A stretch of 64,000 bases of DNA from Mycoplasmopsis phocirhinis (GTDB lineage Bacteria; Bacillota_I; Bacilli_A; Mycoplasmatales; Metamycoplasmataceae): NCBI RefSeq assembly GCF_004216495.1, contig NZ_CP034841.1:310001-374000 (forward strand), in the 5' to 3' direction. This document shows, piece by piece, positions 19,668-31,156 of this stretch (position 1 is its first letter; each line of letters starts with the position of its first letter). Made by a program: the position numbers and the translations under genes. Below the pieces are notes generated by a model. It had not been told where the DNA came from, ran no database searches, and saw only the letters and a program-made list of their open reading frames with translations.

Positions 19668-21774
19668 AAAAATAATCCTTTCTCTTATTACTTGCTCAAC
19701 ATTACCTTTAGTAGCATTTTCATGTTCAAAAACTCATACAGCTAAAAATATTTTTATTATTGAAAAAAATGAAGCTAACAATAATTATAATAATGTACCA
19801 AAACTAGGTGGCATTTATGCTAAAAGAAATTCACTTCATGATTCACTTAGTGGTAATTATTTGTTACGTTATAAATATATCGGTGAAGCAAAATATGATT
19901 ATTTAAATAACTATTTTTTCGCAGATGGAATTAGTGCCAAATATTTAAAATTTGGCCTAATTAATAAAATTCAAATTATTGACAATAATCAAAATATTTC
20001 AGTGTTTGATAGTGATGATGATATTGAATTTAAAGTCCCAAAAAATTTAATTAAACGAGACATAAATAGAGGTTTTAAAAATTACATTTATTCTTTAGTT
20101 TCTCCAAACCCACGCTCAATAAATTCACAAAATTTTACAAATAAATTACAACAAGCAAAGAGTATTAAATTTTATTTTAAACCGAACCAATTTTGATTTG
20201 ATAAACAAGGAAAACAAACTCAATTTAAGGTATTGCCTAATGATTTATTAAATTCACTTCGTAATGCGAATTTAAATGAGCAACAAACACAAAATTTAAC
20301 ACTATTCGGTTTTGATATTAATTTAGTTAGTCAAAATAATTTCACTAATGATTATGCTCAATTTAATATTTCAAAAATTGACAATATTGAGTTATTTTTA
20401 AACGAAATTATTGAAAATAAATTATTTTCTGCTTATAAACCAAATTATTATGCTGGTGCATTTTATTTAAGTTCAAATGATTTAAAACATACAAAATATA
20501 TTGCTTTGACAAATTCAGATATTAAACAAGTTATTATAAAATACAACCCAGCTGGCCAAACAGATAACCAAACACATAGAATTCATATTCTCAATGAATA
20601 TGAGCAAGGTTTAGTTTCGAGCCAAGATATTTCAATTTTTAACGACGCACAACAAAATAATTTAATTAGGAAATTTAAGTCAGGAAATAAAAATATTAAA
20701 TTAAATATTTTAAAAACAAAAAATGATTCCCAAAACAAATATTTAAGTTTTAATTTAAAGCCTAATTCAAGCCAAATTGACCCGCTGTATAGAATGTTAA
20801 TGTATGGAACAAACAATAATTCAGGTATTAATTGAAATCATTTTTACCAAGGTCTTGGTTTTGAATTTCGCAATAATATTACTCAAATAATCAATAAATT
20901 TTCTTTAAATTTTATAGTTGCTAAAACTCAATATTATGATAATTTTATTTCGCCAGACGCAAATATTTCCAACGCTAAAAACACAAATTATTTAAAAATC
21001 ATTGACGCAATTGATCACATAAATGAAAACGCACTCTTTCTTGATAAAAAAATTTATAAATATTATGCAGAACAAAATAAAAATCACTTTTTTAGTAAAG
21101 ATAGTTATTTAGATATTTATAAACAATTACAATCACCATGATATAGCTCAATTAAAAATAATATTACTCGTATTTTAAATAAATTTTATCTAACATTAAA
21201 TAATGAGCAAAAAAGTAAAAAAATTCATTTTGTTATTCCTTTAAATATTCAAAAAATAGAAACAAAAATGTTAAATATCCTTAATGAAATTTTCAATAGC
21301 ATTGACCCACGTTTAGTAATTAAAATTGTTGATTTAAACAATAATTTAACCAAACAATATTACTCAATTTTTAACATTAATTCGCAAAATACAATAGATT
21401 ATTTAGTTGATTTGATTGAACAACAAAATTTATTAAATGCTTTTAAGTACGTTGATATTAAATTATTTCCCAACTTAAAAAAATTTGCACAGTTTATGCA
21501 TGCAAATTTAGAGCAACAAGACTTGACAAGCAAAAACAAAAACCTAACTTCAAAACTCAAAAAAGCCGTTTTTGATTTTCACACACAATTTAATTATTTT
21601 GATATTATTAAAATTATTAATGAAATAAAAATACTTTATTCAGTTCCGTATAATATTGATTCAAATGTTGATTTAGCAAATTTTAAATATGAATTAATAC
21701 AACCTTGATTTTCAAAACCAACTCGCGAAGATGAATTAATTTATTTTGAAGATATTAAATTAAGAAAGGATTAA
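19660..21774 (+). CDS. Lipoprotein, probable family-5 substrate-binding protein (OppA-like)
   Basis: A 704-residue lipoprotein. The signal ends LVAFSC, with the lipidated Cys at about residue 22. I chose ATG 19660; a GTG two codons upstream is possible. Placement directly after OppB/OppC-like genes, plus a block near residue 165-180 (SIKFYFKPNQFWF) resembling the KFTLKDGLKWSDG segment of peptide-binding proteins, suggests a family-5 binding protein, but similarity is weak. It contains several TGA(Trp). The stop overlaps the next ATG by one base. Confidence 0.55.
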
Positions 21775-23663
21775 TGAAAAAACAATTATTTATATTAACT
21801 TCTATATTTTCATTACCTATTGTAGCTGCAAGTTGCAATAATAATTTTAGTATTCAAATCAATAATAAAATTGAATATGGAGTTTTTCACAATAATTTAC
21901 TTAATTCATACACCAAAGATCAACTTCAAATTATTAATCAATATACACCTATTTTTGTTTCAAAAGAAAATAAAATTAATTCCCAAGATATAATTTTTGA
22001 ACAAAACAACATCTTAATCAACAAAGATAATAAAAAAGAGAAAATAACTAAATTCATACCAAAATTTAAATATTTACAGCCTTTAAAATTACATTTTGTC
22101 AATAATGGAGATTTTAAATATATACAAGGTGACCACTCTTTAGATAATTTAGACAGTTATGATGTTTTATTTGAAAAATATGATTACATTTTTGAACAAA
22201 CTCAAGCAAACTGACCGGATATATTTAGTATTTTTAGACGTATCGCTTCTTCAGAATTAAACGATGCTTTAAATATTTTGAATCCTAATTTTATCAGTGC
22301 TCGTTGAATGCGCGCAAAAGCTTGAATTAAAAACGAAGAACAGATAAAATATTGGGAAGATTTAATACTCTTGGAATTAAAACGATTTCAATTTTCAAAT
22401 TTAAAGCCAATCGCAAAAGTTAAAATTACACCAGTTAGTTACATCGAAGAAATTAGAAATGACGAATTTGTTAATGCTCCAATAATTAAAATAGATTTTT
22501 TAAATGAAAATGGCGAATCTTTATTGAGCAAAAACATTAGAGAACAAGAATGAATAATTGGTTTTAAAAATAATGATTTTTTACTAAAAAATAACACCGA
22601 AAATCAACAAACATATAAATCACTATTTCGCGATTATAATTCTAAAAGTAATTTTAATCACACTTTGAATATTGACGATGATGAAATCTTGTTTAATGAA
22701 TATGTAAATGCTTACTTTGGTTCGCAAACTCTTTTATCATACACAAATCCATTAGCATTAACTGATAATCAATATGAATTTTACGTAAACCCAAGTTTTA
22801 ATTTCAATAAAGCCACAGCACGCTCATTTTTGTGATTTTTAAATAACGATGAACAATACTTCAATTTAGAAGTTCCTCCGTGAAGAAAACATATTGATGC
22901 TAAATACGAAATTATAGATAAAAAAATCAATAACGAATATTTAAATGCTACAAATTCACTAATCGAATTAAAAATTAAAGTTACAACAAAACATGGCGAA
23001 ATTAAATATTTCAAATGGTATTCAATCGACATTAATGCTCACTATCACACATTTGCTCAATATAAAATAACACCGGATTTAAATTTCAAAAACCCAATAT
23101 TATATGGTTGAAAAGAAGGACTGCCTAAAGAACAAAAAAATTTGGTCAAAAAAGTAATTGACCCTAATGTATTTTTTGAGCAAATTTTATTGAAGTTAAT
23201 GAGCATTCAAGTTTACCGCTTTAAAGATAATTTAACCCTTTTTGACAATGTTCCAATGTCAAAATTTGAAGCGCACCGGGTTAAAAATCGCAAAATAATA
23301 ATTCAAACACTTAAAACTTTATTAGGTTTAGACGTTTTTAAATATTTAATTGGCTTAAATACAGATCAAAATACTTGAATTGACGATATAAGTGTTCAAT
23401 TTAATGGTTTATGTGATGAACCTGGTTGTGTACTTTTAAAAGTTGATTTACTAGATAAAAATAAAAATTCATTACTTAACTTACAAAATCAAAAAAAAAT
23501 AATAAAATGATATGGGTTTAATGGTGCTGATAACACCTCGATTAACAAGCAAATAAGCAAAAACAATATTGAAGATTTAACTCTTGAGTATTTATTTAAA
23601 AATAATAATGAAAAATTAACTAATGCAAATAATATTATTGATTATTTCGCATGAAAGGAATAG
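21774..23663 (+). CDS. Lipoprotein of unknown function in the permease operon
   Basis: A 629-residue lipoprotein with signal MKKQLFILTSIFSLP and lipobox IVAASC. The mature part is rich in Asn, Lys, Phe and Tyr and has no motif that I can name. It contains one Cys pair, CDEPGC, near residue 545, which is unusual in this otherwise Cys-poor protein and could bind metal or form a disulfide. It is coupled to its neighbours by a one-base overlap upstream and a one-base gap downstream. Surface location is supported; a binding role is inferred from the operon. Confidence 0.6.
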
Positions 23664-23664
23664 T

Positions 23665-24231
23665 ATGAAAAAATGAATAAAATCATTCATACCACTTCTT
23701 TCTTTTACGCCTGTGGCTTTAAGTGTTTCATGTTCATTAAATGGAACATATACAAAAGTTGAAGGCAAAATTAATTTTGAACAGCTTGATGAACAAAATT
23801 TTAAAAATATTAAAGAAGATAGTGTGCGAATTGAATGAAAAAATAATTATAGCGAACAATTAATTAACAATATTGTTATACCGGAATTAAATAACATTAA
23901 TTCCCAGCAACAAGCAATTGATTTTGTTCAAAAATATTTTTTAATTAAATTAATTGCTAAAAGACCGCATCAAGGTTGAGATGGCAACGGCAATTTTTCT
24001 CATATCCATGAAGAAGTAATTAATAACGTGTTTCAAGACCACGATAAAGTTTTAAAATTTGAAATTTATCTTGAAAATAAAGATTCACTTTTTTTAAACT
24101 ACAATAAAGACAAAAAAACAATATCATTCAAGGCTCAATTAGCCTCACAAAATGCCGAAAAAGACAATAACAAACGTCCTTTATATTACTTGGAACATAA
24201 TTTTGAAATCAGTACTAAAGGAACTAAATAA
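23665..24231 (+). CDS. Small lipoprotein with His/Asp-rich motif
   Basis: A 188-residue lipoprotein; the signal carries lipobox ALSVSC. Near residue 100 it has HQGWDGNGNFSHIHEE, a cluster of His, Asp and Glu that could coordinate a metal. The stop overlaps the ATG of the ZIP transporter gene, so the two are made together. I see no known domain. Metal binding is an inference from composition and context. Confidence 0.6.
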
Positions 24232-25250
24232 TGAATAATTATTTGTATAAAATCTATAATTATTTAGCAAAAACTCCTCTTTCCGATATTGGCACTAAAT
24301 TCATTTTTGGTTTAATTGTGTCTTTAATTTTACTTTCAATTCCAATTATCATTGCTGCCGTAGTTCCACTATTTATCAAAAAACCAAAAAAAGAATTTTC
24401 AATATATTTGTATTCTTTTATAACTGGAATGTTTATTATTTTAGGCTCATTTGGTTATTTACGCGAAGCTATTGAAATTACAAGTAGCGGCAGAGGTCTA
24501 AAAGGTGATAATATCGCTGTTTCAAACATTTATTTATACAATATTTTAGTAATTGTAGGTGGTTCGCTACTGGGTATTATCAGTGCTTTCACAATCAAAT
24601 ATATTGTTTATGCAACAATTAAAAGAAAATATAACTTAAAAAATTCTGTATTCATCCACACTCACGAAGCTGGTCATCACCACGGCGAAAAAGAACACCA
24701 ACACACACACGGCGATCATATTTGAAACACTAATGATTTAGCCGAAGTTGAAGCTAAACAATATAAACAAAAAAATAAATGAACTGCGCTTATATTATTG
24801 TTAGGACACCGCATACCAGAAGGTTTATTAATCGGTATAAGTTTATTTAATTTAATTCACAACCAAAATATCAACGCAATTTCAATCGCTTTTTTTATTT
24901 CATTTGTAATGCACACTATTCCCGAAGAAATTGTGTTTTATTATCGCCAAAGAGAAATGGGAATTAAACCTTTTTACGCAGTATTAAATTCAATTGCAGG
25001 TTTAGCTTTAATTATCCCATTTATATTTATAGGTATTTTTGGAGCTGAATTTTTAGAAAAAATTCCTGCCCTAAAAGCATTTATTACCGCCACAATAGGT
25101 TCAGTAATGGTCTTTACGGCAATGGTGGAATTTTTACCCGAATTTTATCATAATAATTTAGAGAAGAAAAAATGGTTTATTACACTATTTATGTTTTTTT
25201 TGGGCATTATTTTTACCATTTTTGTGCTTTCATTTCACACCCACGGATAG
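24231..25250 (+). CDS. ZIP-family metal transporter
   Basis: A 339-residue membrane protein with about eight TM segments. The ZIP metal site is visible in TM4 (HRIPEGLLIG) and TM5 (HTIPEE). Between TM3 and TM4 lies a His-rich cytoplasmic loop with motifs HTHEAGHHHG and HQHTHGDH, typical of zinc-type ZIPs, and the C-terminus ends FHTHG. Substrate is probably Zn2+ or another divalent metal. It is the last gene of the permease-lipoprotein operon and is followed by a terminator. Confidence 0.9.
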
Positions 25251-25256
25251 ACAATC

Positions 25257-25281
25257 ATAGACACATTGAGTGTCTATTTTT
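25257..25281 (+). terminator. Terminator of the permease-ZIP operon
   Basis: Stem ATAGACAC-attga-GTGTCTAT followed by T residues, 7 bases after the ZIP stop. Confidence 0.8.
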
Positions 25282-25293
25282 GTTTAAAATCAG

Positions 25294-25299
25294 TATAAT
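25294..25299 (+). promoter_or_regulatory. -10 box of hsdR
   Basis: TATAAT 30 bases before the hsdR ATG; TGGAGG at 25318-25323 is the ribosome site. Confidence 0.5.
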
Positions 25300-25328
25300 T
25301 ACATTAAAGAATTAAAATGGAGGATAAA

Positions 25329-28300
25329 ATGCCGCAATTTTTTAATGATGAAAAAGATTTTCAAAGTGCTTTAATTGAAAAATTAATTACTGAAGGTAAG
25401 TGAAAAAATACCTCTCAACAACACTTACCAAACAAATTAAATCATGTTAGCGAAGAAGATATTTGACAAAATTGACGTCAGATCTTAAACCAAATGAACC
25501 AAAACGAGTTGGAGGGTTATCCATTAACCGACGAGGAATTTGAACAAATTAAAACACGAGTTAATTCAATGACGGCTAAAATTTCTTCTGCTAACGAGGC
25601 GTTAAAATACGGAATAATCTCTTTTAAACGGCTTGAAAAAAGAAGCGAAAGATTTGGCAACGAAATCCAATTGCGTTTTTTTAAACAAGGAATAATCAAT
25701 CCAGCCGATAATATTTACCAAATTGCTAGTGAAGTATCAATTAAGCGTGCTGATATAAAAAAACGTCTTGATTTAGTATTATTGATTAATGGTCTTCCGC
25801 TTTATCACATTGAATTAAAACGAAGTGCCAACTTATTTAGTGACGCAGTAAATCAAATTAAAAATTATCATAGAGATAAAGTGTATCAAGGAATTTTTGG
25901 TTTTGTTCACGTTTTAGTCGCAATGACACCTACTAAAATGCAATATTGACCAAATGCAACTAAACACGAACAATTTGATACTAGTCGTAAAAACGCTACC
26001 AGTTGGGCAAATTTAAAAAATGAAAAAATTAATAATTGAGAAATAATTGCAAAACAATTTTTAAGTATTCCAGCCTCACATAAATTAGTGCAAAATTATT
26101 CAATTGGTAACAACGAAGATGATGAATTAATTTTGCTGCGTAGTTATCAATTTCACGCTGTGGAAAAAATACTAGCAAAATTTAAGCCGGGTGGAGATGG
26201 TGTTTGAAATGATTCAAACTATAACAATAACTCTTTAAAAGCAGGTTATGTTTGACACACAACTGGTTCTGGTAAAACTTTAACAAGTTTTATAGTTTCG
26301 CGTCTATTATTAGATTATAAATTTGCTGATGGTGTCATTTTTGTTGTTGATAGAATTGCGTTAAATAATCAAACTCAAAGAGAGTTTAACCGGTTTGAAA
26401 ATCGAACAAAAGAAGAAGCAAGCAAAGTTAATGTGCCAAAAAATTCAACCGAATTACTAAAAGTTTTGGCTACTAAAGATAATAAAATAATCATTACTAC
26501 AATCAATAGACTCAATAAAACGATTCATGAAAATGAAGATAAATCTAGTTTTACAAAATTTAAAGATAAAAAATATGTTTTTATTTTTGACGAAGCACAT
26601 CGTTCTACTTCTGGCTCACAATTAAGCACAATAATTCAGTGATTTTCAGCTTCAGCTATTTTAGGTTTTACCGGAACACCTATTTTTGAAAAAAACTCCA
26701 AAAACAATTTAACAACCGAAGATATTTTTGGCAAAGACAGATTGCATCAATATACAATTTCGGATGGAATTAAAGATAAAAAAGTTTTAAAATTTGCAAT
26801 TGACTATATAACTTTTCCCGAAGTCATTACCTTTTTTACTTGAATCAAACAAAATAACAAATTAATAAATCAAAATAGTGAAGAAGAATTACAGCAAAAA
26901 GTAGATGAATTTAGACAAAATTACCCACAAATTCACGAAGAATTCAATAATTCAACTGATAGCATTTTTGTTCAAGAATGACAAAGTATCAAATCAATTA
27001 TGCACATCAACAATGATGATAATGATTTAGCTGATATTGAAGATAAACTTTTAGACCAACAGTATTATCAAAATCGTTTTTATAAAAATAGTGTGGCTAA
27101 TTTTATTTTAAAAGATTTTTATAACCGTAGTTCACAGCGTAATTTTAGTGCTATTTTTGCCACTTCAAGTATTCAAGAAGCGGTCAATTATTTCAATATG
27201 TTTCAACAATTAATTCGCTCCGAGCCAAAATATAATGATTATAAAATCACCGCTATTTTCGACGAAACTATTGATAATACTGGCGATTATGATAAAAATA
27301 ATTTCAAAAAAGACGCGATTGAAAAAATTATTCAAAAATATAACGAGGATTTTAAAACAAATTTCAATATCGACACATATAAAGATGGTTTTAAAAACGA
27401 TATTTTACAAAGATTAGCTCGCAAAGGTCCATATAACAATTTAATATTTAAACGAGGTAATAAAAAAGAAATTGATAATAAAAAAATAGATATTGTAATT
27501 GTTGTATCCCAATTATTAACCGGATATGATTCTAAATATATAAATACAGTTTATTTTGACAAAATGGTAAAAATGGAAAATTTAATCCAGGCGTTTTCAC
27601 GAACAAATAGAATTTTAAACGCAGCAAATTATGATGAAAAAAAACACGGCAATATTGTTTGTTTTAAAGCTGCGCAAAGAATGAAATCAAATGTCAAAGA
27701 AGCTTTTTTAGAATATGCTCACGCAAAAGATCTAGATGAAATTCAAACTGTAAGTGATTTAGAATTGGTTTTAAACCAAATCCATATTTATCAAGATATA
27801 AAAAAGATATTGACAAAAATTGCTTATACCGACGAAAATGAAAACATTGTAATTCTTTTTGATGATGAAAATAACAATGATATTGAAACAAGAAAAGAAT
27901 TTAGCAATTTAGCCGAAAAAGTAACAAAATTAGTTCGCAACGATAATTCTTTGACAATCAGAAATTCACTAAATAAATTAAAAAATGAACAAGAATACGA
28001 ACAATACCAAAGCAATATTAATGAAATTAAGCAAATAATTCCGCGTTTAAAAAGTGCTATTCGTAGTGTGGATATTAATGAAATTTATCAATCAAGCCAA
28101 ACTCAACTTTTAGATACATCTACTGTTGTGTTGAATTTAAATGAAATAGATTTTATTATTAAAAGCGAAATAACAGATATTGAATGACTAAAAAATCTAA
28201 ACGAACAAATTTTGCAAAATGCTGATAAATTTGAAATTATAGAAAAATTAAGAAATGTTTTAACCAACGAACAAATTAATATAATAATAAATAATTGAGA

Positions 28301-28610
28301 CAATATTAAATCAGGTAATAATCTTATTGAAATTTTAAAATCACATGAGCGCCAAAAAATTGAAAATTACGCACTTAAATTTAACCTAGATTTTACTCAA
28401 GTATGAAACTTATATAACCGTAGTCAAAATATTGACGAAAATAACGGTTGAAATGATTTAATACAAGACTGAAACATAAGTACTGAAGTTAAAAATTATT
28501 GCAAAAATTTATACAAAAACTACCGAGGTTTAATCACTGATTTAAGGGTTCAAAAACTAGCGCGGGCTGAACTAGAAAAATTGCGCCAAACTAAAAATAA
28601 CGATTTTTAG
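25329..28610 (+). CDS. hsdR: Type I restriction enzyme R subunit
   Basis: A 1093-residue motor/nuclease subunit that translocates and cuts unmodified DNA. The N-terminal PD-(D/E)xK nuclease is seen as RLDLVLLINGLP then YHIELKRS. SF2 helicase motifs follow: Walker A TTGSGKT, IFDEAHRS, GFTGTP, and motif VI QAFSRTNR. The C-terminal helical region for complex assembly is intact. The frame is complete through many TGA(Trp). No hsdM or hsdS is adjacent: downstream is a convergent tyrosine recombinase. The enzyme needs those partners, so they must be elsewhere or lost. Confidence 0.93.
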
Positions 28611-28619
28611 TCGTTATTT
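28595..28619 (+). terminator. Terminator overlapping the hsdR stop
   Basis: Stem AAATAACGA-tttttag-TCGTTATTT; the loop contains the TAG stop. The symmetric arms could also act on the convergent recombinase gene. Confidence 0.6.
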
Positions 28620-28635
28620 GTGGGTAATAATATAG

Positions 28636-29559
28636 TTAAAATAAACTAGATATCGATCGCATTACTAAATCGATATCTTTATTTTCTAATTCATTAATAA
28701 TATGTAAATATATTTTTTCAGTAGTATTCATGCTAGAATGTCCCAAACGTTTAGCCACCGATGCAATCGAAACACCTGCGTATAATAATATTGATGCGTG
28801 CGTATGTCTTAACCCGTGAATTGAGATAACGGGTATATTTGCTTTTTTGCAGCGACGCTCTAAAATATCGTTAATTGTGGAGTTAAATATTTTTTTCTCA
28901 TCGACAAAAATTGGTTTATCTTGAGCCAAATTTCTAATTAACATTGCAAATTGCGAAGTTGTTAATCAATCTAATTGCACTTTGCGAATAGAAGATTTAT
29001 TTTTAGTTGGTGCAAAACCATCATGGTCTTTATAATTTCAAGTTTTAGTAATATTTAGTTGTTGTTTATTAAAATCAAAATCAGCCGGTGTAATTGCGAG
29101 TGCTTCGGAAAATCTTAAGCCGGTTTTAGCAATCAATAAAATCAATCAATCAAAATTGATTGTATCATTAAGATTGAGTGTTTTTATCAATAACTGTAAT
29201 TCAAATTGACTTAAAAATTTAATTTTTTTGTTTTTGGATGGCATTTTGCCTTTAATAACCACTTTACGTGTGGGATCAATACGCAATAAGCCATCATCAA
29301 AAGCATCCAAAAGACAACTTTTGAGTTGGTGGTGAAAATCCATTGTTGTTTGACGTTCGTGGAATTCAGCATATTCGTTTAAAATTTTTTGATAAGTTAT
29401 GCGATCTAGATCACATAATTTTAATTCCGGGCATATTCTAATTAATCAGTCAAGCGTTGTTAAATATTTATTAAAAGTTATTTTTCTAATTGAGCCTTTT
29501 TTATAAATGTCGATTCAATTTTGAAAGTATTTGTAAAATTTTATTTCGTTTTTTTTCAT
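28636..29559 (-). CDS. Tyrosine site-specific recombinase (phage integrase family)
   Basis: A 307-residue recombinase, read with several TGA(Trp); start ATG at 29559 after AAAGG. Catalytic residues of the family are visible: Arg in TGLRFSEAL, His-x-x-Arg in HGLRHTHAS, His in LGHSSMNT and the nucleophile Tyr in EKIYLHI. The N-terminal SAM-like core-binding domain is present. In mycoplasmas such integrases often lie beside hsd genes and shuffle hsdS; here hsdR is adjacent but no hsdS is seen. A 9-bp hairpin GATATCGAT/ATCGATATC lies at its 3' end (28649-28677). Confidence 0.88.
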
Positions 29560-29701
29560 TTTTGCCTTTCTACCCACGCAAAATATAATACCTTACAACA
29601 TCAATATGTTAATTTAAGCATTTAAAAAATGAGCTTTTCTAAAGGTGGACAACAAAAATTAACATTGTAAAGTGTTAATTTTTTGTACACAACCCATAGA
29701 G

Positions 29702-29719
29702 GGTGGGGTATACCCCACC
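29702..29719. repeat. Perfect 18-bp palindrome in the IS leader
   Basis: GGTGGGGTATACCCCACC, strikingly GC-rich for this genome, lies between the left IS end and the transposase ATG. It could block read-through transcription or occlude translation. Confidence 0.7.
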
Positions 29720-29754
29720 AAAAATCAAAAAAACAAAAATTGAAAGGACTAAAT

Positions 29755-30942
29755 ATGTCAAGACATTTAAAAATGGAGGAATTCGATTTAATCTTTGAGG
29801 TTTACCAAAAACATGGAAAATCACAAGCTATAAAAACACTTTGAAATATCTCTCCAAAAACAAAATTAGTTAAGAAAAAATATCTTGCAGTAAGAATTGC
29901 TAAAATAATAAAATATTATAATTTAGGCGTGAAAGAAAAATTATTAACTAAAAAAGGCAAAGACAGAAAACCAGGTAGCGGAAGACCTAGAAAAGAACCA
30001 AATTTTGATTGAGATATTTTTGACAGAAATGATCTAATTGAAATCGCAAAAAGATATTATGAAATAACAAACCAAAAACCCAAAAAAGAGAAAAAAGAAG
30101 AAGCTAAAAATTTAAAAATCCAATTTATTAAACTAGCATTGTTTTTTAGTCTTTGTAGACAAACCATTTCTAATGCGAAAGTTAAACAAAATACAGAAAA
30201 AACAATTCCTCATTCAAAAATTATAGTTGAAGCATTTGAAGCAAATAAAGGCAGATTTGGCAGAAAAAAGCTAAGTATTTATATATTTAATCAATATAAT
30301 ATACACATAAATGACAGAACTTTAGGCAGATATTTAAATCAATTAAATCTTAAATGCAAGCTAAGACAAAAAAGAAAAAGAAAAGAAATTAAAAACACAA
30401 AATGCCAGATCCCAAATACCGTTCAAAGAGATTATAACGATAACCAAAATAGAAATATTTTCGCCACAGATGTTTCATACATAAATGCCCCAAAAGATGT
30501 GCGTGAAAATCACGTATATTTATCTGCTATCATCAATCACAAAACTAAAAAAATTGTGGGTTTTAGATTAAGCAAAAATAATAATCTAGATTTTGTTTTA
30601 GATAATATTAACGATATTCAAAACGAAAATTTTGATAAATTTATCGTTCATTCGGATCATGGTTTTCAATATACAAATCAAGAATACATTAATAAAATTA
30701 TAAAATTCGGCGGGACAGTTTCAATGTCTAGAGTTGGCAATTCTTTAGATAATAGAGAAATTGAATATTGATTTGGTGTGATTAAAACTGAATTATTAAA
30801 TGATTTAGATTACACAAAAATTACTTTTGATGAATTAAATGATAAAATTAAGGAATATATTTTTTGATATAACAACGAAAGAATACAATCAAATTTAGGA
30901 TGAAAAACGCCACAACAAATTGCTATGGCGTTCGCTAATTAA
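29755..30942 (+). CDS. IS3-family transposase, single ORF
   Basis: A 395-residue transposase. The N-terminal helix-turn-helix and Lys-rich region (1-125) correspond to OrfA; the rve integrase core follows without a frameshift. Catalytic DDE residues: Asp in FATDVSYI, Asp in HSDHGFQYT, Glu in NSLDNREIEYWFG. TGA(Trp) occurs in the core. The single uninterrupted frame differs from classical IS3 OrfA/OrfB frameshifting and resembles IS1138 of mycoplasmas. It looks complete and possibly active. Confidence 0.9.
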
Positions 30943-30964
30943 AAATGTTAATATTTTTTGTCCA

Positions 30965-31041
30965 TGTTTAAATTAATAATTTTTTTAATTTCATAAGCCA
31001 CGATTAATATTAGGCCTAGCGATATTGAACTAACAATTTAT
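30965..31041 (-). pseudogene. Short remnant of a membrane segment between two IS
   Basis: These 77 bases on the minus strand encode an open hydrophobic stretch, IVSSISLGLILIVAYEIKK, which resembles the N-terminal anchor of the protein at 1-722 (VVSSITIGLGLGLG). It may be the leftover of a surface-protein gene destroyed by the flanking insertions. The evidence is slight. Confidence 0.25.
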
Positions 31042-31144
31042 CCCGAGTTTCCAAGTTAGGGGTCATTTTTTAGCTTTTTTCGCCATCTTTATACTAAAGT
31101 ATAAAAAAATTTTTTTAAATTACAAAATTACATTGTAATTATGA

Positions 31145-31150
31145 TATAAT
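31145..31150 (+). promoter_or_regulatory. -10 box of the IS1634 transposase
   Basis: TATAAT six bases before the ATG at 31157, without a ribosome site: a predicted leaderless transcript. Copy B has the same arrangement. Confidence 0.45.
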
Positions 31151-31156
31151 TTAACT

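Larger units (their letters stand above)
29646..30964 (+). mobile_element. IS3-family element, IS1138-like, 1319 bp
   Basis: Imperfect terminal inverted repeats are TGGACAACAAAAATTAACAT at the left and ATGTTAATATTTTTTGTCCA at the right. The element encodes a single-frame DDE transposase. I see no clear flanking target duplication. It lies between the recombinase gene and IS1634 copy A. Confidence 0.85.

Noticed and set aside
28649-28677. Hairpin GATATCGAT/ATCGATATC as recombination site
   Set aside because: It lies in the coding 3' end of the recombinase and has no second copy in the window that I could find.
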